NCBI RefSeq assembly: GCF_003461955.1
Contig: NZ_QTYB01000002.1
Coordinates: forward strand, 228,241 to 292,240
DNA from: Ruminococcus sp. AM36-2AA
GTDB lineage: Bacteria > Bacillota > Clostridia > Lachnospirales > Lachnospiraceae
Reading direction: 5' to 3'
DNA length: 64,000 nt
Shown: in pieces, positions 7,833 through 16,218 of the stretch
How the letters are laid out: each line of letters opens with the position of its first letter
Numbering within the stretch: position 1 is the stretch's first letter
Translations under genes and position numbers: made by a program
Notes under the pieces: model-generated
The model's database searches: none
Seen by the model: the letters and a program-made list of their open reading frames with translations, nothing else
Told to the model about the DNA's origin: nothing

Positions 7833-9461
7833 ATGAAAAAAAGAAATATGATCGCAGCCCTGCTTTGCAGCGCATGCCTTGTGGCAGGAAGCGTAAATCC
7901 TGTATTTGCGGATGCAACCAAGGTTGTAACACTTGGAGCAGATCTTTCCGATGCCCAGAAGCAGACAATGATGAAATATTTTAATGTAAGTGCAGATCAG
8001 GTTCAGATTTTAACTGTTACCAACCAGGATGAGCACAATCATCTGGATAATATTGCACCACAGGAGCAGATCGGTTCCCATACATTAAGCTGTGCTTATG
8101 TAAAACCAACCCAGTCCGGAGGAATTAAAGTCCGTACTGCCAACCTTAACTGGGTAACCGGTAATATGATCGCCACTTCTCTTTCCACATCCGGTGTCAA
8201 GAACTGTGAAGTCATTGCCGCATGCCCGATGGAAGTATCCGGAACCGGTGCACTGACAGGTATTCAGATGGCCTATGAGAAAGCCAGTGGAGAGAAACTG
8301 GATGCGACCAAGACCAAACTTGCCAACCAGGAGATCGTGACAACCGGAGAGCTTGCGGATAAGGTTGGTAAAGACCAGGCGACAACGGTAGTGAACCAGT
8401 CCAAGATGGACGTGATCCAGAACGATGTGCAGAATGCGGATGAGATCCAGAATATTGTTATCAATGTGGCGAACCAGAATAATATTTCAGTAAGCCAGGA
8501 TGACATTGATAAAATTGTTTCTCTGCTTCAGCAGATCGCTCAGCAGGGTTATAACTATGATGACGTGAAACAGACACTGGAACAGGTAGATGCCAATACA
8601 ACAGGCGCAAGTACAACTTCTGCGGCAGAGACAGAGGATTCCATGGATGAAGAGAACCCGGATGATACCGTAGACGTGGATCAGAGTACCGAAGATGATG
8701 ACGATATTATGAATAACGTAAATTCCGATGTGCTGGGAGATAATGTGATCGAAAGCTCCACAGAGGAGAACGATCAGGAAGAAGCGCCGGCGGAGGATTC
8801 TGCAGATAGCAGTGAGACAGAAATCCCGGATGCGACCGAGGACGGAACTTACACAGAGGAAGATTCCACAGAGGATACAGCAGAGGGAACTTCAGCAGAT
8901 GAAACGGGAATCCCGGAGGCAACAGAGGAGAATACGGATTCTTCTGAGGAGTCCTCTGATCAGTCAGAGACTTCAGGTGCAGAAGCGGATGCTTCCCAGA
9001 TTGACACTTCCGTACTCAGCGAAGAAAATAAGACATACTACGACAAGTTTGAACTCTTTGTAAAAGGAGAGTATGAAGGTGATGCGGATGCCCTTCTGGC
9101 AGCAACTGAGAATACGGAAGCTGTGGCAACAGTAACTCTGGACCAGCAGATAGCGAAGAGCGTTGCCGAGACTGTTGAGAAGCAGTATTATGATATCCTG
9201 AAAGACGGTACAGGATCTTATGTGGCAGACGGAACTGAGACATATCTCACACCGGAGCTGAACATGATGGATCAGAACCTCAAGAAACTTTTTGGAATTG
9301 AGATCACGGAAGAAAATTCAGATACTACAGATGAGGCTGCTGCTCTTCTTGCAGATGTAACAGAAGAAGATAAACAGACTCTTTATAAGGAGACGATGAA
9401 ATATCTTGCAGGACTTTACGGTGAGAATACCGATACTTCTGAGGAAGAGTCAGCACAGTAA
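7833..9461 (+). CDS. Exported DUF1002 (YpuA-like) protein with long acidic tail
   Basis: 542 residues. A signal peptide (cleavage near VFA-DA, residue 27) precedes a DUF1002-type domain at about 28-250. This includes VVTLGADLSDAQKQTMMKYF, the ECMEISGTG-like CPMEVSGTGALTG segment, and an alternating helical stretch. A Ser/Thr/Asp/Glu-rich low-complexity region follows (about 262-400). A second globular part (about 395-540) comes next and shows no family I recognise. DUF1002 proteins are secreted Firmicute proteins of unknown function. AGGAGGG precedes the ATG, and the gene stands alone between a promoter and a terminator. Confidence 0.8.
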   Translation: MKKRNMIAALLCSACLVAGSVNPVFADATKVVTLGADLSDAQKQTMMKYFNVSADQVQILTVTNQDEHNHLDNIAPQEQIGSHTLSCAYVKPTQSGGIKVRTANLNWVTGNMIATSLSTSGVKNCEVIAACPMEVSGTGALTGIQMAYEKASGEKLDATKTKLANQEIVTTGELADKVGKDQATTVVNQSKMDVIQNDVQNADEIQNIVINVANQNNISVSQDDIDKIVSLLQQIAQQGYNYDDVKQTLEQVDANTTGASTTSAAETEDSMDEENPDDTVDVDQSTEDDDDIMNNVNSDVLGDNVIESSTEENDQEEAPAEDSADSSETEIPDATEDGTYTEEDSTEDTAEGTSADETGIPEATEENTDSSEESSDQSETSGAEADASQIDTSVLSEENKTYYDKFELFVKGEYEGDADALLAATENTEAVATVTLDQQIAKSVAETVEKQYYDILKDGTGSYVADGTETYLTPELNMMDQNLKKLFGIEITEENSDTTDEAAALLADVTEEDKQTLYKETMKYLAGLYGENTDTSEEESAQ

Positions 9462-9502
9462 AGAGATTTTTGAACAGTTTCCATGATCAGGAAATAAAGC
9501 CT

Positions 9503-9545
9503 GCCGCCGCAGAGACTGGAATTTCAGTTTCTGCGGCGGCTTTTT
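9503..9545 (+). terminator. Terminator after the DUF1002 gene
   Basis: GCCGCCGCAGAGACTG and CAGTTTCTGCGGCGGC pair over 16 positions with one G-T wobble, followed by five T. Confidence 0.95.
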
Positions 9546-9683
9546 GTGTGTTTTATATGAAGGATTTGGGGAAGCACTGGAAAAATATTTTCTTCTGTGC
9601 TAAAATTGACCATAAATCGGTTTTATGGAATTCATACACTGGAAACCGTTACAGGGAAATGAGAAAGGGAAAAGGTAGAATTT

Positions 9684-10886
9684 ATGAGCCTGGCAGTAGT
9701 AACATTGAAAAAAGGCGAAGGCAGATTCCTGAAATCAGGAGGCCTCTGGGTATATGATAATGAGATCGCAACGATCATGGGAAGCTTCGTGAACGGAGAT
9801 ATTGTGCTGGTCCACGATTTTGACGGTTATCCGATGGGAAGAGGGTTTATCAACACCAATTCCAAGATTGCTGTGCGTATGCTCACCAGAGATGAGCACA
9901 GAGAGATCAATGAGGACTTTTTGAGGCAACGTGTCCGTGATGCCTGGGAATACCGCAAAAAAGTCGTAGACACCGGAAGCTGCCGCGTGATCTTCGGGGA
10001 GGCAGATTTTCTTCCTGGCCTTGTTGTGGATAAGTTTTCTGACGTGCTGGTAGTACAGTCTCTGGCACTTGGGATCGACCGCCTTAAGGGAACGATCATT
10101 GAGGCGCTGAAGGATATTCTTGCAGAGGACGGGATCCAGATCCGGGGTGTCTATGAGAGAAGTGATGCAAAGGTCCGCCGCCAGGAAGGAATGGAACTTA
10201 CCAAGGGATTTATCGGAGAAGAATTTCCGACGATCGTTCAGATTGAAGAGAATGGTGTAAAATATGAAGTGGACATCAAGGACGGACAGAAGACCGGATT
10301 TTTCCTGGATCAGAAATACAACCGTCTGGCAATCCAGCGACTTTGCAAAAATGCGAAAGTGCTGGACTGCTTTACACATACCGGATCATTTGCACTGAAT
10401 GCGGGAATTGCAGGAGCACAGAGTGTTCTGGGTGTGGATGCATCTGAAACTGCGGTAAATCAGGCAAGACGCAATGCAGAACTTAACGGACTGGACGGAA
10501 CTGTGAAGTTTCTCTGTGAAGATGTATTTGAACTTCTCCCGGAACTTGAGGAGAAGGGAGAGAAATTTGATGTGGTGATCCTGGATCCTCCGGCATTTAC
10601 GAAATCCAGAAGTTCCGTAAAAAATGCGGTAAAAGGTTATCGTGAGATCAACTTAAGAGCTATGCGTCTTGTAAAAGATGGCGGTTTTCTTGCAACCTGT
10701 TCCTGCTCTCACTTCATGACCTATGAGCTGTTTACACAGACGATCGGTCAGGCTGCGAAGAATGTACACAAGAGACTTCGCCAGGTAGAGTATCGTACAC
10801 AGGCACCGGATCATCCGATCCTCTGGTCGGCAGATGAGTCCTATTATCTTAAATTCTACATTTTCCAGGTATGTAATGACCGGTAA
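9684..10886 (+). CDS. Class I SAM-dependent rRNA methyltransferase, RlmI/PUA type
   Basis: 400 residues, the usual family length. An N-terminal PUA-like RNA-binding region (about 1-80) leads to a central EEHUD-like domain. The Rossmann methyltransferase core starts at VLDCFTHTGSFALNAG (about 230), with SAM-acid motif VLGVDAS and catalytic motif VILDPPAFTKS. A CSCSHFM motif follows later. RlmI methylates C5 of a 23S rRNA cytosine in E. coli; the exact target here is inferred. An AAAGGTAG ribosome binding site precedes ATG 9684. The next gene begins 70 bases downstream on the same strand. Confidence 0.88.
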   Translation: MSLAVVTLKKGEGRFLKSGGLWVYDNEIATIMGSFVNGDIVLVHDFDGYPMGRGFINTNSKIAVRMLTRDEHREINEDFLRQRVRDAWEYRKKVVDTGSCRVIFGEADFLPGLVVDKFSDVLVVQSLALGIDRLKGTIIEALKDILAEDGIQIRGVYERSDAKVRRQEGMELTKGFIGEEFPTIVQIEENGVKYEVDIKDGQKTGFFLDQKYNRLAIQRLCKNAKVLDCFTHTGSFALNAGIAGAQSVLGVDASETAVNQARRNAELNGLDGTVKFLCEDVFELLPELEEKGEKFDVVILDPPAFTKSRSSVKNAVKGYREINLRAMRLVKDGGFLATCSCSHFMTYELFTQTIGQAAKNVHKRLRQVEYRTQAPDHPILWSADESYYLKFYIFQVCNDR

Positions 10887-10956
10887 CAGCTTCGGCGCAT
10901 TCTTTTTGAAGAGGCGGAAACAGTAATACCGGCAGTAAAAAGGAGATGCAGATTCT

Positions 10957-11370
10957 ATGAGAGACAAATTTAACAAGTTTATGCAGGGACGCTACGGAGT
11001 GGATGAACTTTCCAGGTTTACCATGGGAGCCGCACTGGTGCTGATCATTCTGACTATGTTTATCACCATGTTCAACAGAAATCTGGGCAGTATTTTTGAT
11101 TTTCTGGGAATTGCGGCGATCGTGTATGCGTATTTTCGTATTTTTTCCAGAAATATTCAGCAGCGTTATGCGGAGAACCAGAAATATCTTCAGATGACAT
11201 CGAAGTTCCGGCTTCGTTTCAATAAAGAAAAAAATCTGATGAAACAAAGAAAAACGCACCATATTTACAGTTGCCCGGGCTGTGGACAGAAGGTCCGTAT
11301 TCCCAGGGGGAAAGGCAAGATAGAGATCGAATGTCCGAAATGCCACACGAAATTCGTAAAGAGGAGCTGA
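10957..11370 (+). CDS. Small membrane protein with C-terminal zinc ribbon
   Basis: 137 residues. Two hydrophobic segments (about 25-42 and 47-64) are followed by a basic helical stretch. The C-terminal zinc ribbon has one C-P-G-C-G pair and one C-P-K-C-H pair about 20 residues apart. The tail is expected to be cytosolic. An AAGGAG site precedes the ATG. It is one base upstream of the DUF5685 gene, so the two are almost certainly cotranscribed with the J-domain gene. I do not know its function. Confidence 0.75.
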   Translation: MRDKFNKFMQGRYGVDELSRFTMGAALVLIILTMFITMFNRNLGSIFDFLGIAAIVYAYFRIFSRNIQQRYAENQKYLQMTSKFRLRFNKEKNLMKQRKTHHIYSCPGCGQKVRIPRGKGKIEIECPKCHTKFVKRS

Positions 11371-11371
11371 A

Positions 11372-12220
11372 ATGTTCGGATATGTGACAGTTAATAAACC
11401 GGAGATCAAATTTAAAGATTTTGATATGTACCGTTCTTTTTACTGCGGACTTTGCAGAGAACTGAGGGAAAGATATGGCATACCAGGACAGATCTCACTG
11501 ACTTATGATATGACCTTTGTGGTCCTTCTGCTGAGTGGAGTATATGAACCACCTACACAGAAGGGAACTTCAAGGTGTGCGGTCCATCCTCTGAAACCAC
11601 AGCCTGTGCGCCGGAATGCAATTACGGAATACTGTGCGGATATGAATGTGATCCTTTCATATTATAAATGCATGGATGACTGGCAGGATGAGCATAAACC
11701 TTTGCGTTACGCATACGCCAGACTTCTTAAGACCGGCGGAGAGAAACATATGGCTCATTATCCGGAGAAGATCCGCAGGATAAAGGAAGCTCTTATGGAA
11801 CTTTCCAGTCTGGAAAAACAGGGAGAAACCGATGTGGACCGTGTTGCCGGGTGTTCCGGAAGGATCATGGAGGAGGTCTTTGCGTTCCGTAAGGATGTGT
11901 GGGAATCTTCACTGCGGCGGATGGGATTTTATCTCGGGAAGTTTATTTATATCCTGGATGCTTATGACGATGTGGAAAAAGATGCAGAAAACGGAAATTA
12001 CAATCCGTTCCTTAAAAAATATAAGATGGAAGGGTTCGAGGAAGAGATACGCCGGATGCTTACAATGATGCTGGCAGAAAGCTGCAGGGAATTTGAAAGA
12101 ATGCCCGTGATCCGATATGGTGATATCCTTCGAAATATTTTATATTCCGGCGTCTGGTGCCGCTTCACAGCCATCGGACAGAAACGCAGGGAAGAACGGG
12201 AGAAAGAAAAGAAATGTTAG
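11372..12220 (+). CDS. DUF5685 family protein
   Basis: 282 residues, soluble and helical. It opens with [17 protein letters not shown] and [14 protein letters not shown], which is the DUF5685 signature as I recall it. Later features include D-x2-D-E-H (DDWQDEHKP) and [18 protein letters not shown]. These acidic motifs are reminiscent of helical prenyltransferase-like folds, but this is only a resemblance. It sits between a zinc-ribbon membrane protein and a J-domain protein and overlaps the latter by seven bases. The function is unknown. Confidence 0.75.
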   Translation: MFGYVTVNKPEIKFKDFDMYRSFYCGLCRELRERYGIPGQISLTYDMTFVVLLLSGVYEPPTQKGTSRCAVHPLKPQPVRRNAITEYCADMNVILSYYKCMDDWQDEHKPLRYAYARLLKTGGEKHMAHYPEKIRRIKEALMELSSLEKQGETDVDRVAGCSGRIMEEVFAFRKDVWESSLRRMGFYLGKFIYILDAYDDVEKDAENGNYNPFLKKYKMEGFEEEIRRMLTMMLAESCREFERMPVIRYGDILRNILYSGVWCRFTAIGQKRREEREKEKKC

Positions 12221-12864
12221 ATCCATACAGTGTGCTGGGAGTTCCCAGAAACGCATCTGATGATGAAATAAAGAAGGCATACCGGAAGCTCAGCCGAAAA
12301 TATCATCCGGATGCCAATATCAATAATCCGAATAAAGATCAGGCAGAAGAGAAATTCAAGGAAGTACAGCAGGCGTACGAACAGATCATGAAAGAGCGGG
12401 AGTATGGCGGAAGTGCTTCGGGAAATGGGTATGGCAGCTATGGAAATTACGGCGGTTTTGGCGGCTATGGAAGTGCAGGTTCCAGTACCTATCAGGATGA
12501 AGAGAGCATGCGAAGACGTGCTGCTTCCAATTATGTGCAGAGCGGCCATTATCAGGAGGCTATGAATGTCCTGAATTCTCTTGGCCAGAAAAATGGCGAG
12601 TGGTATTATCTGGCTGCCATGGCCAATATGGGACTTGGCAATAATGTGACGGCTCTGGATCAGATCCGGGAAGCAGTCCGACAGGAGCCTGATAATGTGC
12701 AGTACCGCATGATCCTTCAGAGAATGGAGGGCGGCGGTGGCTGGTACCAGCAGCAACAGGATCCTTTTGGAGGAATGCCGACAGCAGGTGGAGATATGTG
12801 TGATGCCTGCTGCCGGACTATGGCCTGTGCCATGTGCTGGCCGGGTGGTATTTTCTGCTGCTGA
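12214..12864 (+). CDS. J-domain protein with TPR-like and cysteine-rich tail
   Basis: 217 residues from ATG 12214; an in-frame ATG at 12157 lies inside the previous gene and has no ribosome binding site. The J domain (about 1-65) contains the HPD motif in [11 protein letters not shown] glycine/tyrosine-rich linker (about 66-100) is followed by one or two TPR-like helical repeats (about 105-180). The tail reads [22 protein letters not shown], with seven cysteines. J domains recruit and stimulate DnaK. The coupled DUF5685 gene upstream suggests a dedicated client, which is inference. Confidence 0.85.
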   Translation: MLDPYSVLGVPRNASDDEIKKAYRKLSRKYHPDANINNPNKDQAEEKFKEVQQAYEQIMKEREYGGSASGNGYGSYGNYGGFGGYGSAGSSTYQDEESMRRRAASNYVQSGHYQEAMNVLNSLGQKNGEWYYLAAMANMGLGNNVTALDQIREAVRQEPDNVQYRMILQRMEGGGGWYQQQQDPFGGMPTAGGDMCDACCRTMACAMCWPGGIFCC

Positions 12865-12903
12865 TGCGGAGGATAACTATCCGTTTTGAGTATGTTTGTA
12901 AGG

Positions 12904-12924
12904 CGGATCCTGCAGATCCGTTTT
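12904..12924 (+). repeat. Short hairpin of the GCGGAT/ATCCGC family
   Basis: CGGATC, a CTGCA loop and GATCCG, then TTTT. It may terminate the J-domain transcript. A weaker copy (CGGAGGATAACTATCCGTTTT) lies just before it. The remainder of 12865-13046 shows nothing else recognisable. Confidence 0.5.
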
Positions 12925-13046
12925 GCGATAGATAGGGCAGAACATGTTTGTAAGTCAAACCGCGAAGTGGCTGCGCTCATGAGCGTGCAGCGGAGCAGAA
13001 TGTTTTGCATCAATGTATCTGCCGGGAAAAAGAGGAGGAAATCGTT

Positions 13047-14033
13047 ATGAGTATAAGAATTGGTATCTTAGGTTATGGAAATCTTGGACGCGGTGTAGAG
13101 TGCGCGATCAAACACAATCCGGATACAGAGCTGGTTGCAGTATTTACCAGACGTGACCCGGAAACAGTAAAGATCCTTACAGAGACTGCTAAAGTTTATT
13201 CTGTAAACGACGCAGAGAAGCTGAAAGATGAGATCGATGTCCTGATCATCTGCGGAGGAAGTGCTACAGATCTTCCTGTTCAGACACCGGAATATGTGAA
13301 ATACTTCAATGTTGTGGACAGCTTTGATACACATAAGAGAATTCCAGAGCATTTCGCAAATGTTGACAAGGCAGCAACGGAAACTGGTCATGTAGGAATC
13401 ATCTCTGTAGGCTGGGATCCGGGAATGTTCTCACTGAACCGTATGTACGCAAATGCCATCCTTACAAACGGAAACGATTATACATTCTGGGGTAAAGGTG
13501 TCAGCCAGGGACACTCTGATGCAGTCCGCCGTATCAAAGGCGTAAAAGACGCAAAACAGTACACAATCCCTGTAGAGGCAGCACTTGAGGCAGTAAGAAA
13601 CGGAGAAAATCCAGAGCTTACCACACGTCAGAAACATACAAGAGAGTGCTTCGTAGTTGCTGAGGAAGGTGCTGATCTTGCGCGTATCGAAGAAGAGATC
13701 AAGACTATGCCGAACTACTTTGATGAGTATGATACAACGGTACACTTTATTTCACAGGAAGAACTTAACCGTGACCACAGCGGAATCCCACATGGTGGTT
13801 TTGTGATCCGCAGCGGAAAAACAGGATGGAATGATGAGAACAGCCATGTGATCGAGTACAGCCTGAAACTGGATTCCAATCCGGAGTTCACATCTTCCGT
13901 TATTGTTGCTTATGCAAGAGCTGCATATCGCATGAACCAGGAAGGACAGAAGGGATGCAAAACTGTATTTGATGTTGCACCGGCATATTTAAGTGCACTT
14001 GACGGAGCAGAACTTCGCAAAAAATTCCTGTAG
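13047..14033 (+). CDS. ddh: meso-Diaminopimelate dehydrogenase
   Basis: 328 residues, matching the family length of about 326. The Rossmann NADPH site GILGYGNLGRGVE opens the protein. The substrate-domain motifs SVGWDPGMFSLNR and FWGKGVSQGHSDAVRRIKGV are well conserved. It reversibly aminates tetrahydrodipicolinate to meso-DAP with NADPH, a one-step shortcut for lysine and peptidoglycan precursor synthesis. ATG 13047 is chosen because GAGGAGG precedes it; an in-frame ATG at 13005 lacks one. It is a single-gene unit with tandem terminators. Confidence 0.95.
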   Translation: MSIRIGILGYGNLGRGVECAIKHNPDTELVAVFTRRDPETVKILTETAKVYSVNDAEKLKDEIDVLIICGGSATDLPVQTPEYVKYFNVVDSFDTHKRIPEHFANVDKAATETGHVGIISVGWDPGMFSLNRMYANAILTNGNDYTFWGKGVSQGHSDAVRRIKGVKDAKQYTIPVEAALEAVRNGENPELTTRQKHTRECFVVAEEGADLARIEEEIKTMPNYFDEYDTTVHFISQEELNRDHSGIPHGGFVIRSGKTGWNDENSHVIEYSLKLDSNPEFTSSVIVAYARAAYRMNQEGQKGCKTVFDVAPAYLSALDGAELRKKFL

Positions 14034-14053
14034 GAAATTCTCTGTAACAGAGT

Positions 14054-14077
14054 TGTTACAGGAAGTAACATTTTTTA
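14054..14077 (+). terminator. First of two tandem hairpins after ddh
   Basis: TGTTAC, an AGGAA loop and GTAACA, then TTTTTTA. Confidence 0.65.
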
Positions 14078-14087
14078 TTAATATCAG

Positions 14088-14135
14088 ATCCCCGGAATAT
14101 TCAGCGCATATACCTGATGATCCGGGGATTTTTTA
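14088..14135 (+). terminator. Second terminator after ddh
   Basis: ATCCCCGGA at 14088-14096 pairs with TCCGGGGAT at 14121-14129, followed by a T-run. The rest of the 14034-14393 gap holds only the promoter at 14231. Confidence 0.85.
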
Positions 14136-14230
14136 TGCTGATGAAGGTGCCTGCACAGGAAGAAGAATCCTGGAATCGGGATTTTTCCTGTGCGGAAAAG
14201 GAGATTGGAGAGGGAAAAAACGGGAAAGAG

Positions 14231-14259
14231 TTGACGGGAGATAAAGAATGGTATATAAT
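14231..14259 (+). promoter_or_regulatory. Predicted promoter of the cell-wall-binding NlpC/P60 gene
   Basis: TTGACG at 14231-14236, 17 bases, TATAAT at 14254-14259. The start codon is 135 bases downstream, leaving a long untranslated leader. Confidence 0.65.
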
Positions 14260-14393
14260 ATGGACGTAAATTTGTAACAGAATTGTAATGAATTGCACGT
14301 TTTATTTACCGCTCACAGGATGGGCAGTGCAGACAACGATCAGCCGGACTTCATAAATAGTAAATATCAATTATCTATCAAAGGAAGGTATGT

Positions 14394-15905
14394 ATGCGAA
14401 AATTAAGCAAAAAATGGAAACTTTGGGGACTTTTTTTGATCTTGATGTTTTTTGCAGCCGGAGCGACTGTACACACAACTGTAACGGATGTACAGGCGGC
14501 AACCAAGAATGGTTTTAAAACAGAAGGCGGGAAGTCCTATTACTACAAAAATGGAAAGAAAGTAAAAGGTTGGCTTACTCTGAACAGAAAGAAGTATTAC
14601 TTCAATGCCTCTACAGGAGTTCAGGTAAAAGGCTGGGCAAAGGACAGCAAGGGTAAACGCTACTTCTATAATGCCAATGGAGCTAAGGGCTATATGGCAA
14701 CAGGCTGGCTGACAGACAGCAAGAAGAATACCCGTTACTTTAATCCGTCTACCGGTTATATGACAACCAAGTGGGCAACCATCAGCAATAAGAAATATTA
14801 TTTCTACAGCGGCAATGGTGTTGCAGCCAAGAGTACGTTTCTTACAGATTCCAAGAACGTGACCAGATATTTTACAAGCAAATGCTTTATGGCCACCGGC
14901 TGGGCAACAACATCGACAGCGAAGAAACGCTATTTTGACCCGAGCACAGGTGCTATGTATACAGGCTTCAGGAAGATTGGAAGCTATACATATTATTTCT
15001 ATAAATCAAAGAAGTCCAAAGGCATTATGGCCACCGGATGGGTGTCCAATATTACCAGCGGAGTGAAATACTATTTTGACCCGTCTACCGGTGTTATGGC
15101 TACAGGAACCAAGACCATTGACGGAGTGCAGTACACATTCAGCAGTTCCGGAGTTCTTCAGTCCAGCGGCAGCAATCCGAATACAACAACTCCTTCAAGT
15201 TCCAGGACGATCAAAAATTTCCTGGCCAATGCCCTGAAACCGGTAGGACAGACGCTTTATGTATGGGGCGGTGGACATAACTGGTCAGATGCAACCAGAA
15301 AAGGTGTAAGCTCCAAGTGGAAACAGTGGTATGATAATAATTCAAGTTCTTATAACTACAGAAACTATATGGACCTCAGTGAATCTACAGAACAGAAGGG
15401 CCTTGACTGTTCCGGTTATGTAGGATGGTCTGTATACCAGATCATGCAGAGTAAATCAGGTGGAGTGAATTATACAACTGTTTCCGGAGATATCGGTTCC
15501 CTGTATTCTGGCAGGGGAATGGGAAGGGTCATTTCCCAGTCAACGCTGTCAAGTTCAAACTGGAAACTTTATCCTGGAGATATCGGATATAACGATGGAC
15601 ATACATGGATGGTTCTTGGTCAGTGCGCAGATAAGAGTGTTGTGATTCTGCACTGTACGCCGAATGCAGGCGTTCAGATTTCCGGAACACCGACACCTAA
15701 CGGAACTTACGGAAGCCAGGCGATCAAGCTTGCAGAAACCTATATGGCAAAATATCCGGGCGTATCCAAATATGATTACCATGAGTCCAGCGGTAATTAC
15801 ATCCGTAATGGAGCATATTTCAGATGGAACAGAAGCACACTTTCTGATCCGGATGGATACCTGAAGAAGACTGCAAATCAGATTCTTGCAGATCTGTTCA
15901 ATTAA
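14394..15905 (+). CDS. Exported NlpC/P60-like peptidoglycan hydrolase with cell-wall-binding repeats
   Basis: 503 residues. A signal peptide (residues 1 to about 35) leads to roughly eight to ten aromatic/glycine cell-wall-binding repeats (about 40-250), with recurring KYYFN, GWLTDS and FDPSTG motifs as in choline-binding-type modules. A short S/N/T linker follows. The C-terminal catalytic domain (about 275-503) has candidate catalytic C339 in GLDCSGY and H403 in NDGHTWM. The likely role is cleavage of stem peptides at the envelope. It starts in the usual ATG position after AAGGAAGG. The NlpC/P60 assignment of the divergent catalytic domain rests on these motifs. Confidence 0.82.
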   Translation: MRKLSKKWKLWGLFLILMFFAAGATVHTTVTDVQAATKNGFKTEGGKSYYYKNGKKVKGWLTLNRKKYYFNASTGVQVKGWAKDSKGKRYFYNANGAKGYMATGWLTDSKKNTRYFNPSTGYMTTKWATISNKKYYFYSGNGVAAKSTFLTDSKNVTRYFTSKCFMATGWATTSTAKKRYFDPSTGAMYTGFRKIGSYTYYFYKSKKSKGIMATGWVSNITSGVKYYFDPSTGVMATGTKTIDGVQYTFSSSGVLQSSGSNPNTTTPSSSRTIKNFLANALKPVGQTLYVWGGGHNWSDATRKGVSSKWKQWYDNNSSSYNYRNYMDLSESTEQKGLDCSGYVGWSVYQIMQSKSGGVNYTTVSGDIGSLYSGRGMGRVISQSTLSSSNWKLYPGDIGYNDGHTWMVLGQCADKSVVILHCTPNAGVQISGTPTPNGTYGSQAIKLAETYMAKYPGVSKYDYHESSGNYIRNGAYFRWNRSTLSDPDGYLKKTANQILADLFN

Positions 15906-15956
15906 AAACAGGCTGCAACAGAAATATCAAAAAATTTTATTGAATCAACAAAAAGG

Positions 15957-15988
15957 GAGAACCGAAAATGCAAGGTTCTCTCTTTTTT
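15957..15988 (+). terminator. Terminator after the cell-wall-binding hydrolase gene
   Basis: GAGAACC (15957-15963) pairs with GGTTCTC (15974-15980), followed by TCTTTTTT. Confidence 0.85.
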
Positions 15989-16044
15989 AATGTCAAAATA
16001 ATTAATAAATGTTACAAAGTTTTAAACTAATTGATAGAAAAACC

Positions 16045-16073
16045 TTGCAATCCAAATAACACTGTGTTAATAT
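16045..16073 (+). promoter_or_regulatory. Predicted promoter of the coiled-coil NlpC/P60 gene
   Basis: TTGCAA at 16045-16050, 17 bases, TAATAT at 16068-16073. The remaining intergenic bases to 16218 show no other feature. Confidence 0.5.
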
Positions 16074-16218
16074 ATAAAAAGATTGGAACAAGATATTGCA
16101 GAAATATTACATGAACTGCTGAGAATGAAATAACAGCAGAGACAAGTAAACAAACGACAGACACAGAGAACTGTCGGATAAATCAGAATTCAGAATCAGA
16201 TTGCGAGGGTGAACAGTC

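Noticed and set aside
9470..9757. 95-codon frame between the DUF1002 and methyltransferase genes
   Set aside because: It runs through a strong terminator and overlaps the next start in another frame.
12865..13046. Possible lysine riboswitch before ddh
   Set aside because: The region is only 182 bases and shows two simple hairpins, not the conserved lysine aptamer blocks.
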